A DNA stretch of 56,340 nt from Actinomycetes bacterium (GTDB lineage Bacteria > Actinomycetota > Actinomycetes > Propionibacteriales > Nocardioidaceae). The notes beneath the pieces are model-generated. The model was not told where the DNA came from, searched no databases, and was given only the letters and a program-made list of their open reading frames with translations. A program made the translations under genes and the position numbers. The first letter of the stretch is position 1. Each line of letters opens with the position of its first letter. This document shows positions 41,434-50,039 of this stretch, in pieces. Where the stretch lies: the NCBI GenBank assembly GCA_023396115.1, contig JAEWXC010000046.1:1-56340 (forward strand). Reading direction: 5' to 3'.

Positions 41434-42207
41434 GTGAGCGAGACCACCGGCACCGACGCGTCCCCGCTGGCGCCGATGGGGGCGGGCCCCGCCGGGCCCG
41501 TCCCGACTGCCCCGACTGCCGCGCCGGCCCCGCGCAGCGTCCTGCTGCGGACCGTCGGCTGGCTGCTCCTGGTCGGCTGGTGCGCGGTGGTCGTGGGCTG
41601 GGCGCTCGCCCCCCGACCGGCGGCCTACGGTGACCTGCTGCACGCGGTCGCCGTGGGCGAGGTCGACCGGGTCGAGGCAGCCGGTGGGCTCGGCCTCGAG
41701 GGCGCCCGCGGCGCCGCGACGGTGGAGCTGTCCTGGAAGGTCGGCTGGCGCGAGTACCGCACCGTCGTGGTGGAGGCCCGGCCGCGGCGCCAGGCCGAGG
41801 GCATGGCCACCGACGAGCGCACCGGGGTGACCCGGGACATCGCCGCGGACCTGGCCGGGGTGGGCGACGGGGCAACGCTGGTCGCCACCGAGTACCGGGA
41901 GCGGAACTTCCCGATCACCACCGAGATCGCCGGGCGCGAGTTCACCGGCGCCTGGTCGGCCCTGGTGCTGGTGTGCGGTGTGGGTCAGCTGATGCTGCTG
42001 GTCGCCGGGCCCCGCCCGTGGCGCGCCACCCGGTGGGCCTGGTTCTGGGTCGGGTTCACCTGGATGCCGGTGGGCGGCATCGCCTACCTGCTGCTCTCGG
42101 GGGCGACCGTGCAACGCGCGCCCCGCCCCGGTGGCCGGGTGCTGACCGGGGGGTGGGCGTTCCTGCTGGCGCTGGCGTTGGGCACGTTCACGGCGAACCT
42201 GCCCTGA
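41434..42207 (+). CDS. hypothetical membrane protein
   Basis: This 257-aa protein from GTG 41434 has a Pro/Ala-rich N-terminus and a membrane segment near residues 40-60 (TVGWLLLVGWCAVVVGWALA). A central soluble domain of about 100 residues follows (VGWREYRTVVVEARPRRQAE). Three further membrane segments include LVLVCGVGQLMLLVAGP and FLLALALGTFTANLP. No family is recognised. A longer form from GTG 41296 is possible. Confidence 0.65.
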   Translation: MSETTGTDASPLAPMGAGPAGPVPTAPTAAPAPRSVLLRTVGWLLLVGWCAVVVGWALAPRPAAYGDLLHAVAVGEVDRVEAAGGLGLEGARGAATVELSWKVGWREYRTVVVEARPRRQAEGMATDERTGVTRDIAADLAGVGDGATLVATEYRERNFPITTEIAGREFTGAWSALVLVCGVGQLMLLVAGPRPWRATRWAWFWVGFTWMPVGGIAYLLLSGATVQRAPRPGGRVLTGGWAFLLALALGTFTANLP

Positions 42208-42214
42208 CGCGGGG

Positions 42215-42400
42215 TCAGGTGCGGCTGAACAGCTTGGAGACGCCGTAGACGACGGCACCGATGATCACCAGCGTCAGCACCACCTTGACCAGGGCCAGGA
42301 CGGCGCTCAGCAGTCCCCACACCAGCCACAGCAGCAACCCGCCGACGACGACGGCCACGACGGTGCCGCCCAGCGACAGTCCGGTCTTCTCCTCAGCCAT
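42215..42400 (-). CDS. small membrane protein
   Basis: This 61-aa protein has two closely spaced hydrophobic segments (GTVVAVVVGGLLLWLVWGLL and LVKVVLTLVIIGAVVYGV) and short charged ends. It starts at ATG 42400 and is convergent with the preceding membrane protein. Such small helical-hairpin proteins are common in actinobacteria; function unknown. Confidence 0.65.
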   Translation of the reverse strand: MAEEKTGLSLGGTVVAVVVGGLLLWLVWGLLSAVLALVKVVLTLVIIGAVVYGVSKLFSRT

Positions 42401-42432
42401 GGCCCCAGCCTCCCACGTCGGGCAACCGCGGC

Positions 42433-43512
42433 TCAGCCGGTCCACTCGCCGGTGGCCAGGAAGTGCTCCATCACCCGGGTCGGGCCGGCCAGGTCGAAGC
42501 CCTGCTCGGCGATCCAGTCGTCGTCGTAGTAGGTGTGGGCGTAGCGCTCACCGGAGTCGCAGATCAGGGTGACCACGCTGCCGGTCTCGCCGGCCGCCAG
42601 CATCCGCGCGATCAGCTCGAACGCGGCGTACAGGTTGGTCCCGGTGGACCCGCCGGCCCAGTGCCGGGTACGGGTGCGCAGCAACCGGATCGCGGCCAGC
42701 GACGCGGCGTCGGGCACCTGGATCATCTCGTCCACCACGCTCGGCACGAACGACGGTTCGACCCGCGGCCGACCGATGCCCTCGATCCGGCTGGGCCCGC
42801 ACACGGTGTGGGTCAGGTCGCCGCTGGCCCAGCCGCCGTGGAAGGCGGAGTTCTCCGGGTCCGCGACCGCGACCTGTGTGCAGTGCTGCCGGTAGCGCAC
42901 GTAGCGGCCGAAGGTGGCGCTGGTGCCGCCGGTGCCGGCGCTGACCACGATCCAGGCCGGGACCGGGTGCCGCTCCCGGGTGAGCTGGGCGAAGACGGAC
43001 TCGGCGATGTTGTTGTGGCCGCGCCAGTCGGTGGCCCGCTCGGCGTCGGTGAACTGGTCCAGGTAGTGCCCCTCGCACTCCGCAGCCAGCCGCGCCGCCT
43101 CGGGGTACATGTCGGCGGGGGCGTCGACGTAGTGGCAGGTGCCGCCGTAGAACTCGATCATCTCGATCTTCTCGCGGCTGGTGGCCCGCGGGACGACGGC
43201 GGTGAACCCCAGCCCCAGCATCCGGGCGAAGTAGGCCTCGGAGACGGCCGTGGAGCCGCTGGAGGCCTCGATCAGCCGGGTGGTCGGCCCGATCCGGCCG
43301 TTCACCAGGCCGTACATGATCAGCGACCGGGCCAGGCGGTGCTTGAGCGAGCCGGTCGGGTGCACCGACTCGTCCTTCAGGTACAGGTCGATGCCCCACT
43401 CCGGCGGCAGCGGGAAGACGTGCAGGTGGGTGTCGGTGCTGCGGTTCGCGTCGGCCTCCAGCAGGCGGACGGCGTCGCGCACCCAGGCGGCGTCGGGTCG
43501 GGAACGGGGCAC
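42433..43512 (-). CDS. PLP-dependent cysteine synthase/desulfhydrase (Cds1-like)
   Basis: This 359-aa fold-type II PLP enzyme has its Schiff-base lysine in HPTGSLKHRLA (Lys57), the substrate loop EASSGSTAVSE and the phosphate-binding SAGTGGTSATFGRY. The sequence layout is close to mycobacterial Cds1, an L-cysteine desulfhydrase that makes H2S and pyruvate. A synthase role cannot be excluded. It starts at ATG 43512 and is divergent from the SGNH genes. Confidence 0.85.
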   Translation of the reverse strand: MPRSRPDAAWVRDAVRLLEADANRSTDTHLHVFPLPPEWGIDLYLKDESVHPTGSLKHRLARSLIMYGLVNGRIGPTTRLIEASSGSTAVSEAYFARMLGLGFTAVVPRATSREKIEMIEFYGGTCHYVDAPADMYPEAARLAAECEGHYLDQFTDAERATDWRGHNNIAESVFAQLTRERHPVPAWIVVSAGTGGTSATFGRYVRYRQHCTQVAVADPENSAFHGGWASGDLTHTVCGPSRIEGIGRPRVEPSFVPSVVDEMIQVPDAASLAAIRLLRTRTRHWAGGSTGTNLYAAFELIARMLAAGETGSVVTLICDSGERYAHTYYDDDWIAEQGFDLAGPTRVMEHFLATGEWTG

Positions 43513-43654
43513 GTCTGTGACCCTAGGTCATTGCCAGGTGGGTGCCGGGCGCAGCGGCGCCGCGGTCCGGGCGGGCACTCCGCGGATTCGTTGCTCCCCG
43601 ACCCCGGCCGCCGGTGCTACGTTCGGCGGATCCGAGGGAGAGGTGTGTGCGACC

Positions 43655-44860
43655 GTGCGACGAATCATCCGAGTGACTGCCCTCTGGGTGGCGGCGACGC
43701 TGCTCACCGGTGCATGGGCGGCCCCGGCAGGTGCCGGCCCGTTCGACCCGGTCGTCGACGACGCCCCGGGCGGGGAGCGCTACGTCTCCTTCGGTGACTC
43801 CTTCGTCTCGGGTCCGGGCATCGCGCCGGGTCGTGCCGGCGGCTGCATGCGCAGCACGAAGAACTTCCCCAGCCTGGTCGCCGCCGACCTGGGGGTCGCG
43901 GGGTTCACCGACGCCAGCTGCGGCGGGGCGCAGACCAAGGACCTCACCGTTGCGCAGTCCGGCACCGGAAACGGTCCGCAGCTCGACGCCCTCGGCCCGG
44001 ACACCACCCTGGTCACCTTCGGGATGCTGGGCGGCAACGACGCCGGGCTGGTCCAGCTGGCCACCAAGTGCGTCACGGCCGACTGCACCACCGGCGACGA
44101 CATGGCCCGGGCAGCAGCCCGGATCGACGCCGCGGAGGAGCCGCTGCGGGCCGGGATCGTCGAGACGAAGCGCCGGGCCCCCCGCGCGGTGGTCGTGGTG
44201 GTCGGGTACGGCACCTACCTGCCCAGCTCCGCCTGCGCCGCCCTGCAGGGGGTGACCGACGCCGAGATGGTCGCCATGCAGGGCGTGATCGACCAGCTCA
44301 GCGACACCCTGGGTCGGGTGGCGGAGCAGACCGGCAGCGCCTTCGCCGACCTGCGCGAGATCCCCGGCAGCCTCGACCACACCCCGTGTGCCGCGCCGGA
44401 GGACCAGTGGATGCGGGCCATCAACACCTACGGGGACGGCGCCCCGATGCACCCCTCCGCGGCCGGGATGCGGGCCGTGGCCGACCACGTCAGCCAGGTC
44501 GTGCGGGACACCTGGGCGGGACTGCCCGGCCACCCGATCGCCGCCGGGACCCCGTGGACCGTGCAGACCAGCCGGGCGCTCGCCAGCACCCGGTTCACCC
44601 GGTCCTGCACCGGGCCGAAGCGCAGGAAGAAGGTGCGGCTCACGGTCGCGGGCGGCCAGGACCGGATCGCCCGCGTGGTCTTCCGGGTCGCCGGGAGGGT
44701 CATCCGGACCGACACCGCCGCCCCCTTGACGACCCGGATCAGCGCCAAGAAGTGGCGCAAGGTCAAGGGCAGGGTCAAGGCCCGGGTGACGGTCAAGGCT
44801 GGCCCGTCGGTGCGTGCCCAGACGTTCGTGAAGCGCCGACCCGGCTGCCTGCGCCGCTGA
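43655..44860 (+). CDS. secreted SGNH hydrolase 1 with basic tail
   Basis: This 401-aa protein has a signal peptide (ALWVAATLLTGAWAAPAGAG). SGNH motifs are GDS (FGDSFVSG, Ser49), GGND (MLGGNDAG) and DxxH-like MHPSAAG. An arginine/lysine-rich C-terminal domain of about 95 residues (GPKRRKKVRLTV, KKWRKVKGRVKARVTV) ends in PGCLRR. It starts at GTG 43655 after GGGAGAGG. It is probably an esterase/lipase of the SGNH superfamily that stays near the cell surface. Confidence 0.87.
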   Translation: MRRIIRVTALWVAATLLTGAWAAPAGAGPFDPVVDDAPGGERYVSFGDSFVSGPGIAPGRAGGCMRSTKNFPSLVAADLGVAGFTDASCGGAQTKDLTVAQSGTGNGPQLDALGPDTTLVTFGMLGGNDAGLVQLATKCVTADCTTGDDMARAAARIDAAEEPLRAGIVETKRRAPRAVVVVVGYGTYLPSSACAALQGVTDAEMVAMQGVIDQLSDTLGRVAEQTGSAFADLREIPGSLDHTPCAAPEDQWMRAINTYGDGAPMHPSAAGMRAVADHVSQVVRDTWAGLPGHPIAAGTPWTVQTSRALASTRFTRSCTGPKRRKKVRLTVAGGQDRIARVVFRVAGRVIRTDTAAPLTTRISAKKWRKVKGRVKARVTVKAGPSVRAQTFVKRRPGCLRR

Positions 44861-44918
44861 CGCTGGACCGCGTCGGACCCCCGCCCTACGGTGGAGGGGA
44901 CGGACGCGACGGGGGTCG

Positions 44919-46154
44919 ATGACAGTGCGGAACAGCAGGACACGCAGCACGGGTGCGCGTGCGAGTTCCCGGGGCGCGCTCTGCGTGCTGCTGGCCATCG
45001 TGCTGCTCGTCGGTGCACCCGCCTCGGCCGGTTTCGACGAGGGCCCGGACACCGCACCCGGGGGTGAACGCCTGGTCGCGATGGGCGACTCCTACGCCTC
45101 GGGCCCGGGGATCGCGCCGCTGCGGCCCGGTGTCTGCGGGCGCAGCAGGGTCAACTACGCCACCCTGCTGGCTGACACGCTGGGCACCACCCAGTTCACC
45201 GAGGCCAGCTGCAGCGGCGCCACCACCGTGGACCTGCGCCGGGCCCAGACCTACGGCGGCGGCAACCCCGCACAGATCAGCGCCGTGGGACGGGACACGA
45301 CCCTGGTGCTGCTCGGCACCGTCGGCGCCAACGACCTCGGCCTGATCAGCCTCCTGCAACGCTGCCTGGGCGATCCCGACCCCTGCGACGACGGGTCCAC
45401 CCGGATCAAGGTGGCGGTGCGTGCCCAGGCCGCCGGCCAGCGGATCGGCGAGGCGGTCGAGGCGATCCGGAGCCGGGCACCCCGGGCTGCGGTGCTGGTG
45501 GTCGGGTACGGCACCTACCTACCGGGCCGGGCGTGCGCGTCGATGCCCGGGATGAGCGACAGCGAGATGGTCTTCGTGCAGGAGGCCGTCGACGACCTGA
45601 GCAACCGGCTGCGCGAGGCTGCCCTGGGCGCGGGCGGGCACTTCGCCGACCTGCGCCACGTGCCCGGCAGCCTGGAGCACACGGTCTGCGCGGCCCCCGA
45701 GGCCCAGTGGTTGCGGGGCCCCTCCGGACCCGGCATCGGGTTGCACCCCACGGAGGCCGGGCACCGGGCCGTGGCCGCGCACCTCGACGGTGTGGTGCGG
45801 CAGGTCTGGGCGGGCCTGCCGGGTCGGCCGTACCGGGCCGGCGTCCCGTGGGCCACCCAGGTCGCTGGCGCCCTGGACCGGGTGCGGCTGAAGCGCCGGT
45901 GCGTCGGGAAGAACCGCAGGACCCGCGCCGTGGTCAAGCTGCGCCGGGCCTCCGAGCAGGTCGGGGCGGTCACCTTCACCGTGGGGCGCCGGGTGGTGGG
46001 CACCGACCGCAGCCGGCCATTCAGCGTTCGGCTGCGCGCCTCCCGCTGGCGCCGCGTGCCCGGACGGATCGGGGCCCGGGTCAGTGCCACGGCCGGCCCG
46101 CTGACCCGGAATCGCACCCTCACCGTGGGTCGCCCGGCCTGCCTGCGGCGCTGA
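44919..46154 (+). CDS. secreted SGNH hydrolase 2 with basic tail
   Basis: This 411-aa tandem paralogue has a signal peptide (ALCVLLAIVLLVGAPASAG) and GDS (MGDSYASG, Ser58). The third motif reads GTVGANDLG in place of GGND, and the histidine is in GLHPTEAG. The tail has the same layout (CVGKNRRTRAVVKLRR, WRRVPGRIGARVSATAG) and ends PACLRR. It starts at ATG 44919, 58 bp after its paralogue. Confidence 0.87.
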   Translation: MTVRNSRTRSTGARASSRGALCVLLAIVLLVGAPASAGFDEGPDTAPGGERLVAMGDSYASGPGIAPLRPGVCGRSRVNYATLLADTLGTTQFTEASCSGATTVDLRRAQTYGGGNPAQISAVGRDTTLVLLGTVGANDLGLISLLQRCLGDPDPCDDGSTRIKVAVRAQAAGQRIGEAVEAIRSRAPRAAVLVVGYGTYLPGRACASMPGMSDSEMVFVQEAVDDLSNRLREAALGAGGHFADLRHVPGSLEHTVCAAPEAQWLRGPSGPGIGLHPTEAGHRAVAAHLDGVVRQVWAGLPGRPYRAGVPWATQVAGALDRVRLKRRCVGKNRRTRAVVKLRRASEQVGAVTFTVGRRVVGTDRSRPFSVRLRASRWRRVPGRIGARVSATAGPLTRNRTLTVGRPACLRR

Positions 46155-46209
46155 CCGGGCGGGTCCGGATGCTCAGGGCTGCGCGGGGACACTGCGTCAG
46201 GATCGGACC

Positions 46210-46920
46210 ATGAGCCTCGCCGACGCCCGCACCGACTTCACCACGTTCAGCCCGGTGCACCTGGCCATGCTGGTCGTGTTCGTCGTGGGCTGTGTGGTCG
46301 TGGCGCTGGTGGGGCGGCGGCAGCGCGGCACCGAGCGGGCCCGCCCGTTCGCGCGGGGCTTCGCGGTGGCGATCGTGCTGTTCACCGTGCCGATGCAGGT
46401 GCTGCAGTTCCTGCCCCGGGAGTGGAACCTGCACACGTCGCTGCCGCTGCAGATCTGCGACTTCGCGTGGGTGCTGGCGGTGTACGCGTTGTGGACCCGG
46501 CGGCGCTGGGCGGCGGCGGTCAACTGGTTCTGGGGGCTCACCCTGACGCTGCAGGGGATGCTCACCCCCGACCTGGGCTCGGGCTGGGCCGAGCCGCGGT
46601 TCTGGATGTTCTGGGGGATGCACTGGCTGATCGTCTGGTCGGCGGTCTACCTGGTCTGGAGCCTGCGGCTCGTGCCGACCTGGCGTGACTACCGGCTGGC
46701 GGTGCTGCTGACCGCGGTGTGGGCGGCGTCGGTGATGGTCTTCAACGCCGTCGTCGGCACCAACTACGGCTACCTCAACCGCAAACCGGCCAACGCCTCC
46801 GCGCTCGACCTGCTCGGCCCCTGGCCGGGCTACGTGGTGGTGGAGGTGCTGGTCGTGGCGGGGGTGTGGGCGCTGATGACGTGGCTGTGGAGCCGACGCC
46901 CCGCGACGCTGCCGAGCTGA
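46210..46920 (+). CDS. TIGR02206/YwaF-family membrane protein
   Basis: This 236-aa protein has six to seven membrane helices. Family marks are LPLQICDFAWVLA and NAVVGTNYGYLNRKP. Its function is unknown. It starts at ATG 46210 and follows the SGNH genes. Confidence 0.83.
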   Translation: MSLADARTDFTTFSPVHLAMLVVFVVGCVVVALVGRRQRGTERARPFARGFAVAIVLFTVPMQVLQFLPREWNLHTSLPLQICDFAWVLAVYALWTRRRWAAAVNWFWGLTLTLQGMLTPDLGSGWAEPRFWMFWGMHWLIVWSAVYLVWSLRLVPTWRDYRLAVLLTAVWAASVMVFNAVVGTNYGYLNRKPANASALDLLGPWPGYVVVEVLVVAGVWALMTWLWSRRPATLPS

Positions 46921-46922
46921 GG

Positions 46923-47462
46923 TCAGACGGCCGCGACGACGCCCTCGCCGCCGTCCCAGCGGGCCACCAGGGTGGTGGTGCCGCTCACCGGGTCGGCCAG
47001 GTCGCCGGTGAACTGCAGCGCCCCGAACACCTCCACCGGACCCTCCTGGCGCACGGTGACCGTGAGCGGCCGCGGCTCCACGGTCCCGTCGGCCAGGTGG
47101 GCCTCGACCGTGGCCTGCTCCTGACCGCCCAGCAGGGCCCGGGCGAAGCAGTCCAGCGCCACCGGGTCGCCGATCGCGTGGTAGACCCAGCGCGGCCCGA
47201 GCACCCCGTGCTCCATGGTGGTCAGCAGGTGATCCTCGGCGCCCTCCAACGGCGCGCCGCGGTAGGTCATCGGCAGGTGCGCGACCAGGTCCCCACGGCT
47301 GAAGATCACGCCCTCGACCCCGACCTCACCGTCCGGGTCGTCGAACCGGTAGCCACCCAGGTGCTCCACCTCGCCGCTGCCGCCCCAGGGTTGGGCGTCC
47401 AACCAGGCCGCGGCGATCTCGGACTTGGTGGGGGTCAGTTCCGCGGGGTGCACGACAGCCAT
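46923..47462 (-). CDS. maltokinase N-cap-like (CG0192-type) protein
   Basis: This 179-aa protein opens MAVVHPAELTPTKSEIAAAW and continues LDAQPWGGSG, the start seen in actinobacterial proteins related to the N-terminal cap of maltokinase. The family has no assigned activity alone. It starts at ATG 47462 and is divergent from the first DUF1707 gene. Confidence 0.7.
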   Translation of the reverse strand: MAVVHPAELTPTKSEIAAAWLDAQPWGGSGEVEHLGGYRFDDPDGEVGVEGVIFSRGDLVAHLPMTYRGAPLEGAEDHLLTTMEHGVLGPRWVYHAIGDPVALDCFARALLGGQEQATVEAHLADGTVEPRPLTVTVRQEGPVEVFGALQFTGDLADPVSGTTTLVARWDGGEGVVAAV

Positions 47463-47494
47463 GGCGAGACCCTACGCCGCCTATCCTTCTGCGC

Positions 47495-48322
47495 ATGGCC
47501 ACCAAGGGGAAGCGGGCGCGGGACGCCGACCGGAACGTCACCGTCGACGCGCTCACCGACGCCTACGCCGACGGCCAGCTGACCCACGAGGAGTACGACA
47601 CCCGGGTCGACCAGGCGCTCGCCGCCCGGCACCTGACCGCACTGCACGGCCTGACCCGCGACCTGCAGGGCGTCCCCACGCAACTGCCCTCCGACCCGAC
47701 CCCGGCGTCGTCGACGACGGCGGCGGTGGTGCCCAGTGACGGGATCCCCGCCCGGTACCGCGGACGGATCGCGGCCGGAGTGATCGCGGCGGTCCTCGCC
47801 GTGATCCTGTTGCCGCGGGTGTTCGGCACCGAGGAGCAGGAGGCCACCCACGCAGGCAGTGACCCCGCCCGGGTCGACCTGCTCGCCGAGGGCGCCTACG
47901 AGCAGCTCGTCGCCGACCTGGACGACTCGCTGGAAGGGCCGCCAGTGGTCTTCTCGGCGGTCGTCTCGCGTGACAGCGCCTCCTTCGAGCTGCCCATCGA
48001 CCGCTCCTCCGACCGGTACCACCTGGTCCGCTACGACGCCGAGGGGTGGGAGGAAACCGACCAGGTGGGCACCAGCCAGCAGGGCCGCCTCGACCTGCTC
48101 CGGATCGACCCCGAGGACATCGAGAACGGGGTCCGCACGGCCGAGGAGCTGGTCGAGGACGCCGAGCGGGACCGGACCAGCGTGGTGTTCTCCGCACCCG
48201 ACCCGGGCGTCGAGGAGCCGCGGTGCTTCTCGGTCCTGACCAGCAACCGCTTCGGGGAGGACGCCTCGGTCTCCTACACCTGCAACGGCCGCGAGGTCTC
48301 CCGCCGGGGCCCGCAGGACTGA
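47495..48322 (+). CDS. DUF1707 membrane protein 1
   Basis: This 275-aa protein has an N-terminal DUF1707 domain (KRARDADRNVTVDALTDAYA, QLTHEEYDTRVDQALAA), one membrane helix at about 88-107 (RIAAGVIAAVLAVILLP) and an extracytoplasmic domain of about 155 residues with two cysteines. Its outer domain aligns with that of the gene at 49130 (SSDRYHLVRYDAEGWEE and SGRYVTWSHTQEGWRE). Function unknown. Confidence 0.8.
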   Translation: MATKGKRARDADRNVTVDALTDAYADGQLTHEEYDTRVDQALAARHLTALHGLTRDLQGVPTQLPSDPTPASSTTAAVVPSDGIPARYRGRIAAGVIAAVLAVILLPRVFGTEEQEATHAGSDPARVDLLAEGAYEQLVADLDDSLEGPPVVFSAVVSRDSASFELPIDRSSDRYHLVRYDAEGWEETDQVGTSQQGRLDLLRIDPEDIENGVRTAEELVEDAERDRTSVVFSAPDPGVEEPRCFSVLTSNRFGEDASVSYTCNGREVSRRGPQD

Positions 48323-48339
48323 GCCGCGGCCCGGTCGCC

Positions 48340-49080
48340 TCAGCGGCCGCCGGCCACCCGCAGCGTGGTGGCGGTGACGTAACCGGCCGCCGGGGACATC
48401 AGCCAGGCGACGGCGTCCGCGATCTCCTCGGGGCGCCCGGCCCGGCCGACCGGGATCTGGGGAGCCATCCGCTGCACCCGGCCGGGGTCGCCGGTGGCGG
48501 CGTGCAGGTCGGTCTCGATCAGTCCGGGCGCCACCCCGACGACGCGGATCCCCTGGTCGGCCACCTCCAGGCCCAGGCCCTTGGTCAGCGCGTCGACCCC
48601 GGCCTTGGCGGCCGCGTAGTGCACGTACTCGCCCGGTGAGCCGAGCGTGGCGGCGCCTGAGGAGACCGTGACCAGGACCCCGCCGCTGCCGCCGTAGCGG
48701 GTGCTCATCGCCTGCACCGCGGCACGGGCCACCAGGGCGGTGGCGGTCAGGTTGACCTCGACCACCCGGCGTACCGAGTCGGCCGGGGTCTCGGCCAGCG
48801 GGGCGAACATCTCGGTGGTGCCGGCGTTGGCGACCACCCCGGTGACCGGGCCCAGGTCGGCGGCGGTCGCGAACAGCGCCTCGACGACCCCGTCGTCGAG
48901 CAGGTCCCCGCACACCGTCTCCACCCGCACCCCCAGGGCCGCGACCTCCTCGCGCACCGCCCGGGCGGCCGTCTCGTCGCTGCGGTGTCCGAGCACCAGG
49001 TCGTACCCCTCGCCCGCCAGTCGCCGCGCCACCGCCGCACCGATCCCGCGGGTCCCACCCGTCACCACCGCCACCGTCAT
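48340..49080 (-). CDS. SDR-family oxidoreductase
   Basis: This 246-aa short-chain dehydrogenase has the NAD(P)-binding VTGGTRGIG, VVANAGTTEM and the YxxxK pair in YVHYAAAKAG. The basic residue at LGHRSD suggests NADP. Its substrate is unknown. The start is ATG 49080; an upstream frame to 49104 is possible. It lies between two DUF1707 paralogues, on the opposite strand. Confidence 0.88.
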   Translation of the reverse strand: MTVAVVTGGTRGIGAAVARRLAGEGYDLVLGHRSDETAARAVREEVAALGVRVETVCGDLLDDGVVEALFATAADLGPVTGVVANAGTTEMFAPLAETPADSVRRVVEVNLTATALVARAAVQAMSTRYGGSGGVLVTVSSGAATLGSPGEYVHYAAAKAGVDALTKGLGLEVADQGIRVVGVAPGLIETDLHAATGDPGRVQRMAPQIPVGRAGRPEEIADAVAWLMSPAAGYVTATTLRVAGGR

Positions 49081-49129
49081 GCGGTCATCATCCCCCAGTG
49101 GCACCGGGGGCGGTTCCTATGCTGGGGCG

Positions 49130-49927
49130 GTGGCCCTCTCCAGGAAACGCGCCCGCGACGCCGACCGCGCCCACGCGGTCGACCTCCTCGCGCGGGCCTA
49201 CGCCGAGGGGCGGATCAACCGGGCGCTGCACGACGAGCGGGTCACCCGGGTGTTGCACTCCAAGACCCTGGCGCCGCTGCAGCGGATGACCGCCGACCTC
49301 GCCGACCCGCTCGACGACGCGGACCGGGACGAGGGCGCCGAGGTCGCGACCCCGGACGGGGATTGGCGCAGCCGGTGGACTCGTCGGCACACCGTGGGGG
49401 TCTGTCTTGCGGCCTGCGTGGTGGCGGCGGTGGGCATCTGGGCCGTGAGTCAGGACGAGGAGGCTGCCCCACAGCGGGCCGAGGCGCCGGTGTCGGAGCC
49501 GGTGCAGCTCGCGGACTGGAACGAGTTCGTCGCCGACCTCTCCGACGGGGGCCCGGGGCCGGTGGTGATGCACGCCTTCGTCCGTTCCGACGGCAGCTAC
49601 GTGTACGTGCCACTCGAGCCTGACAGCGGTCGGTACGTGACCTGGAGCCACACCCAGGAGGGGTGGCGCGAGAACAGCGACGACGTCGGCTCGGTCGAAC
49701 AGCCACGCCTGGACCTGAGGAGGGTGGACCCGGCCGTGGTCGGTCGGGTGCTGGAGGTGATGGAGCAGCAGATCCCCGACGGTGAGGTGGACGTCATCGA
49801 GGTCGGCCGGTTCGGGCCGCGCCAGCAGGACGGCTGCCTGATCGTCTCCGGCGGTGATCCGCAGAACCGGACGACCGGCTGGTTCAGTTGCACCGGAGTG
49901 GACCTCACCGCCCAGTACCGCGGCTGA
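49130..49927 (+). CDS. DUF1707 membrane protein 2
   Basis: This 265-aa protein has a DUF1707 domain (KRARDADRAHAVDLLARAYA, RINRALHDERVTRVLHS), a membrane helix near residues 84-102 (HTVGVCLAACVVAAVGIWAV) and an outer domain shared with its paralogue at 47495 (QPRLDLRRVDP and QGRLDLLRIDP). It starts at GTG 49130. Function unknown. Confidence 0.78.
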   Translation: MALSRKRARDADRAHAVDLLARAYAEGRINRALHDERVTRVLHSKTLAPLQRMTADLADPLDDADRDEGAEVATPDGDWRSRWTRRHTVGVCLAACVVAAVGIWAVSQDEEAAPQRAEAPVSEPVQLADWNEFVADLSDGGPGPVVMHAFVRSDGSYVYVPLEPDSGRYVTWSHTQEGWRENSDDVGSVEQPRLDLRRVDPAVVGRVLEVMEQQIPDGEVDVIEVGRFGPRQQDGCLIVSGGDPQNRTTGWFSCTGVDLTAQYRG

Positions 49928-49945
49928 CGGCTCGTCCCCGCGCAC

Positions 49946-50007
49946 GCCGACCGGGCGCTTGCGTGAGGCCGACCGGGCGCTTGCGCGGCACGGACCTCCC
50001 CCTTGTA
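49946..50007 (-). repeat. second copy of the CAAG(T/C)GCCCGGTC repeat element
   Basis: GCCGACCGGGCGCTTGCG occurs at 49946-49963 and 49968-49985. On the minus strand these read CGCAAGCGCCCGGTCGGC, and are preceded by AAGGGGGAGGTCCG, the same order of modules as at 20536-20659. Confidence 0.7.
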
Positions 50008-50039
50008 TGGGCCGGAGCGCGGCTCCTACGGTGGGCGGC

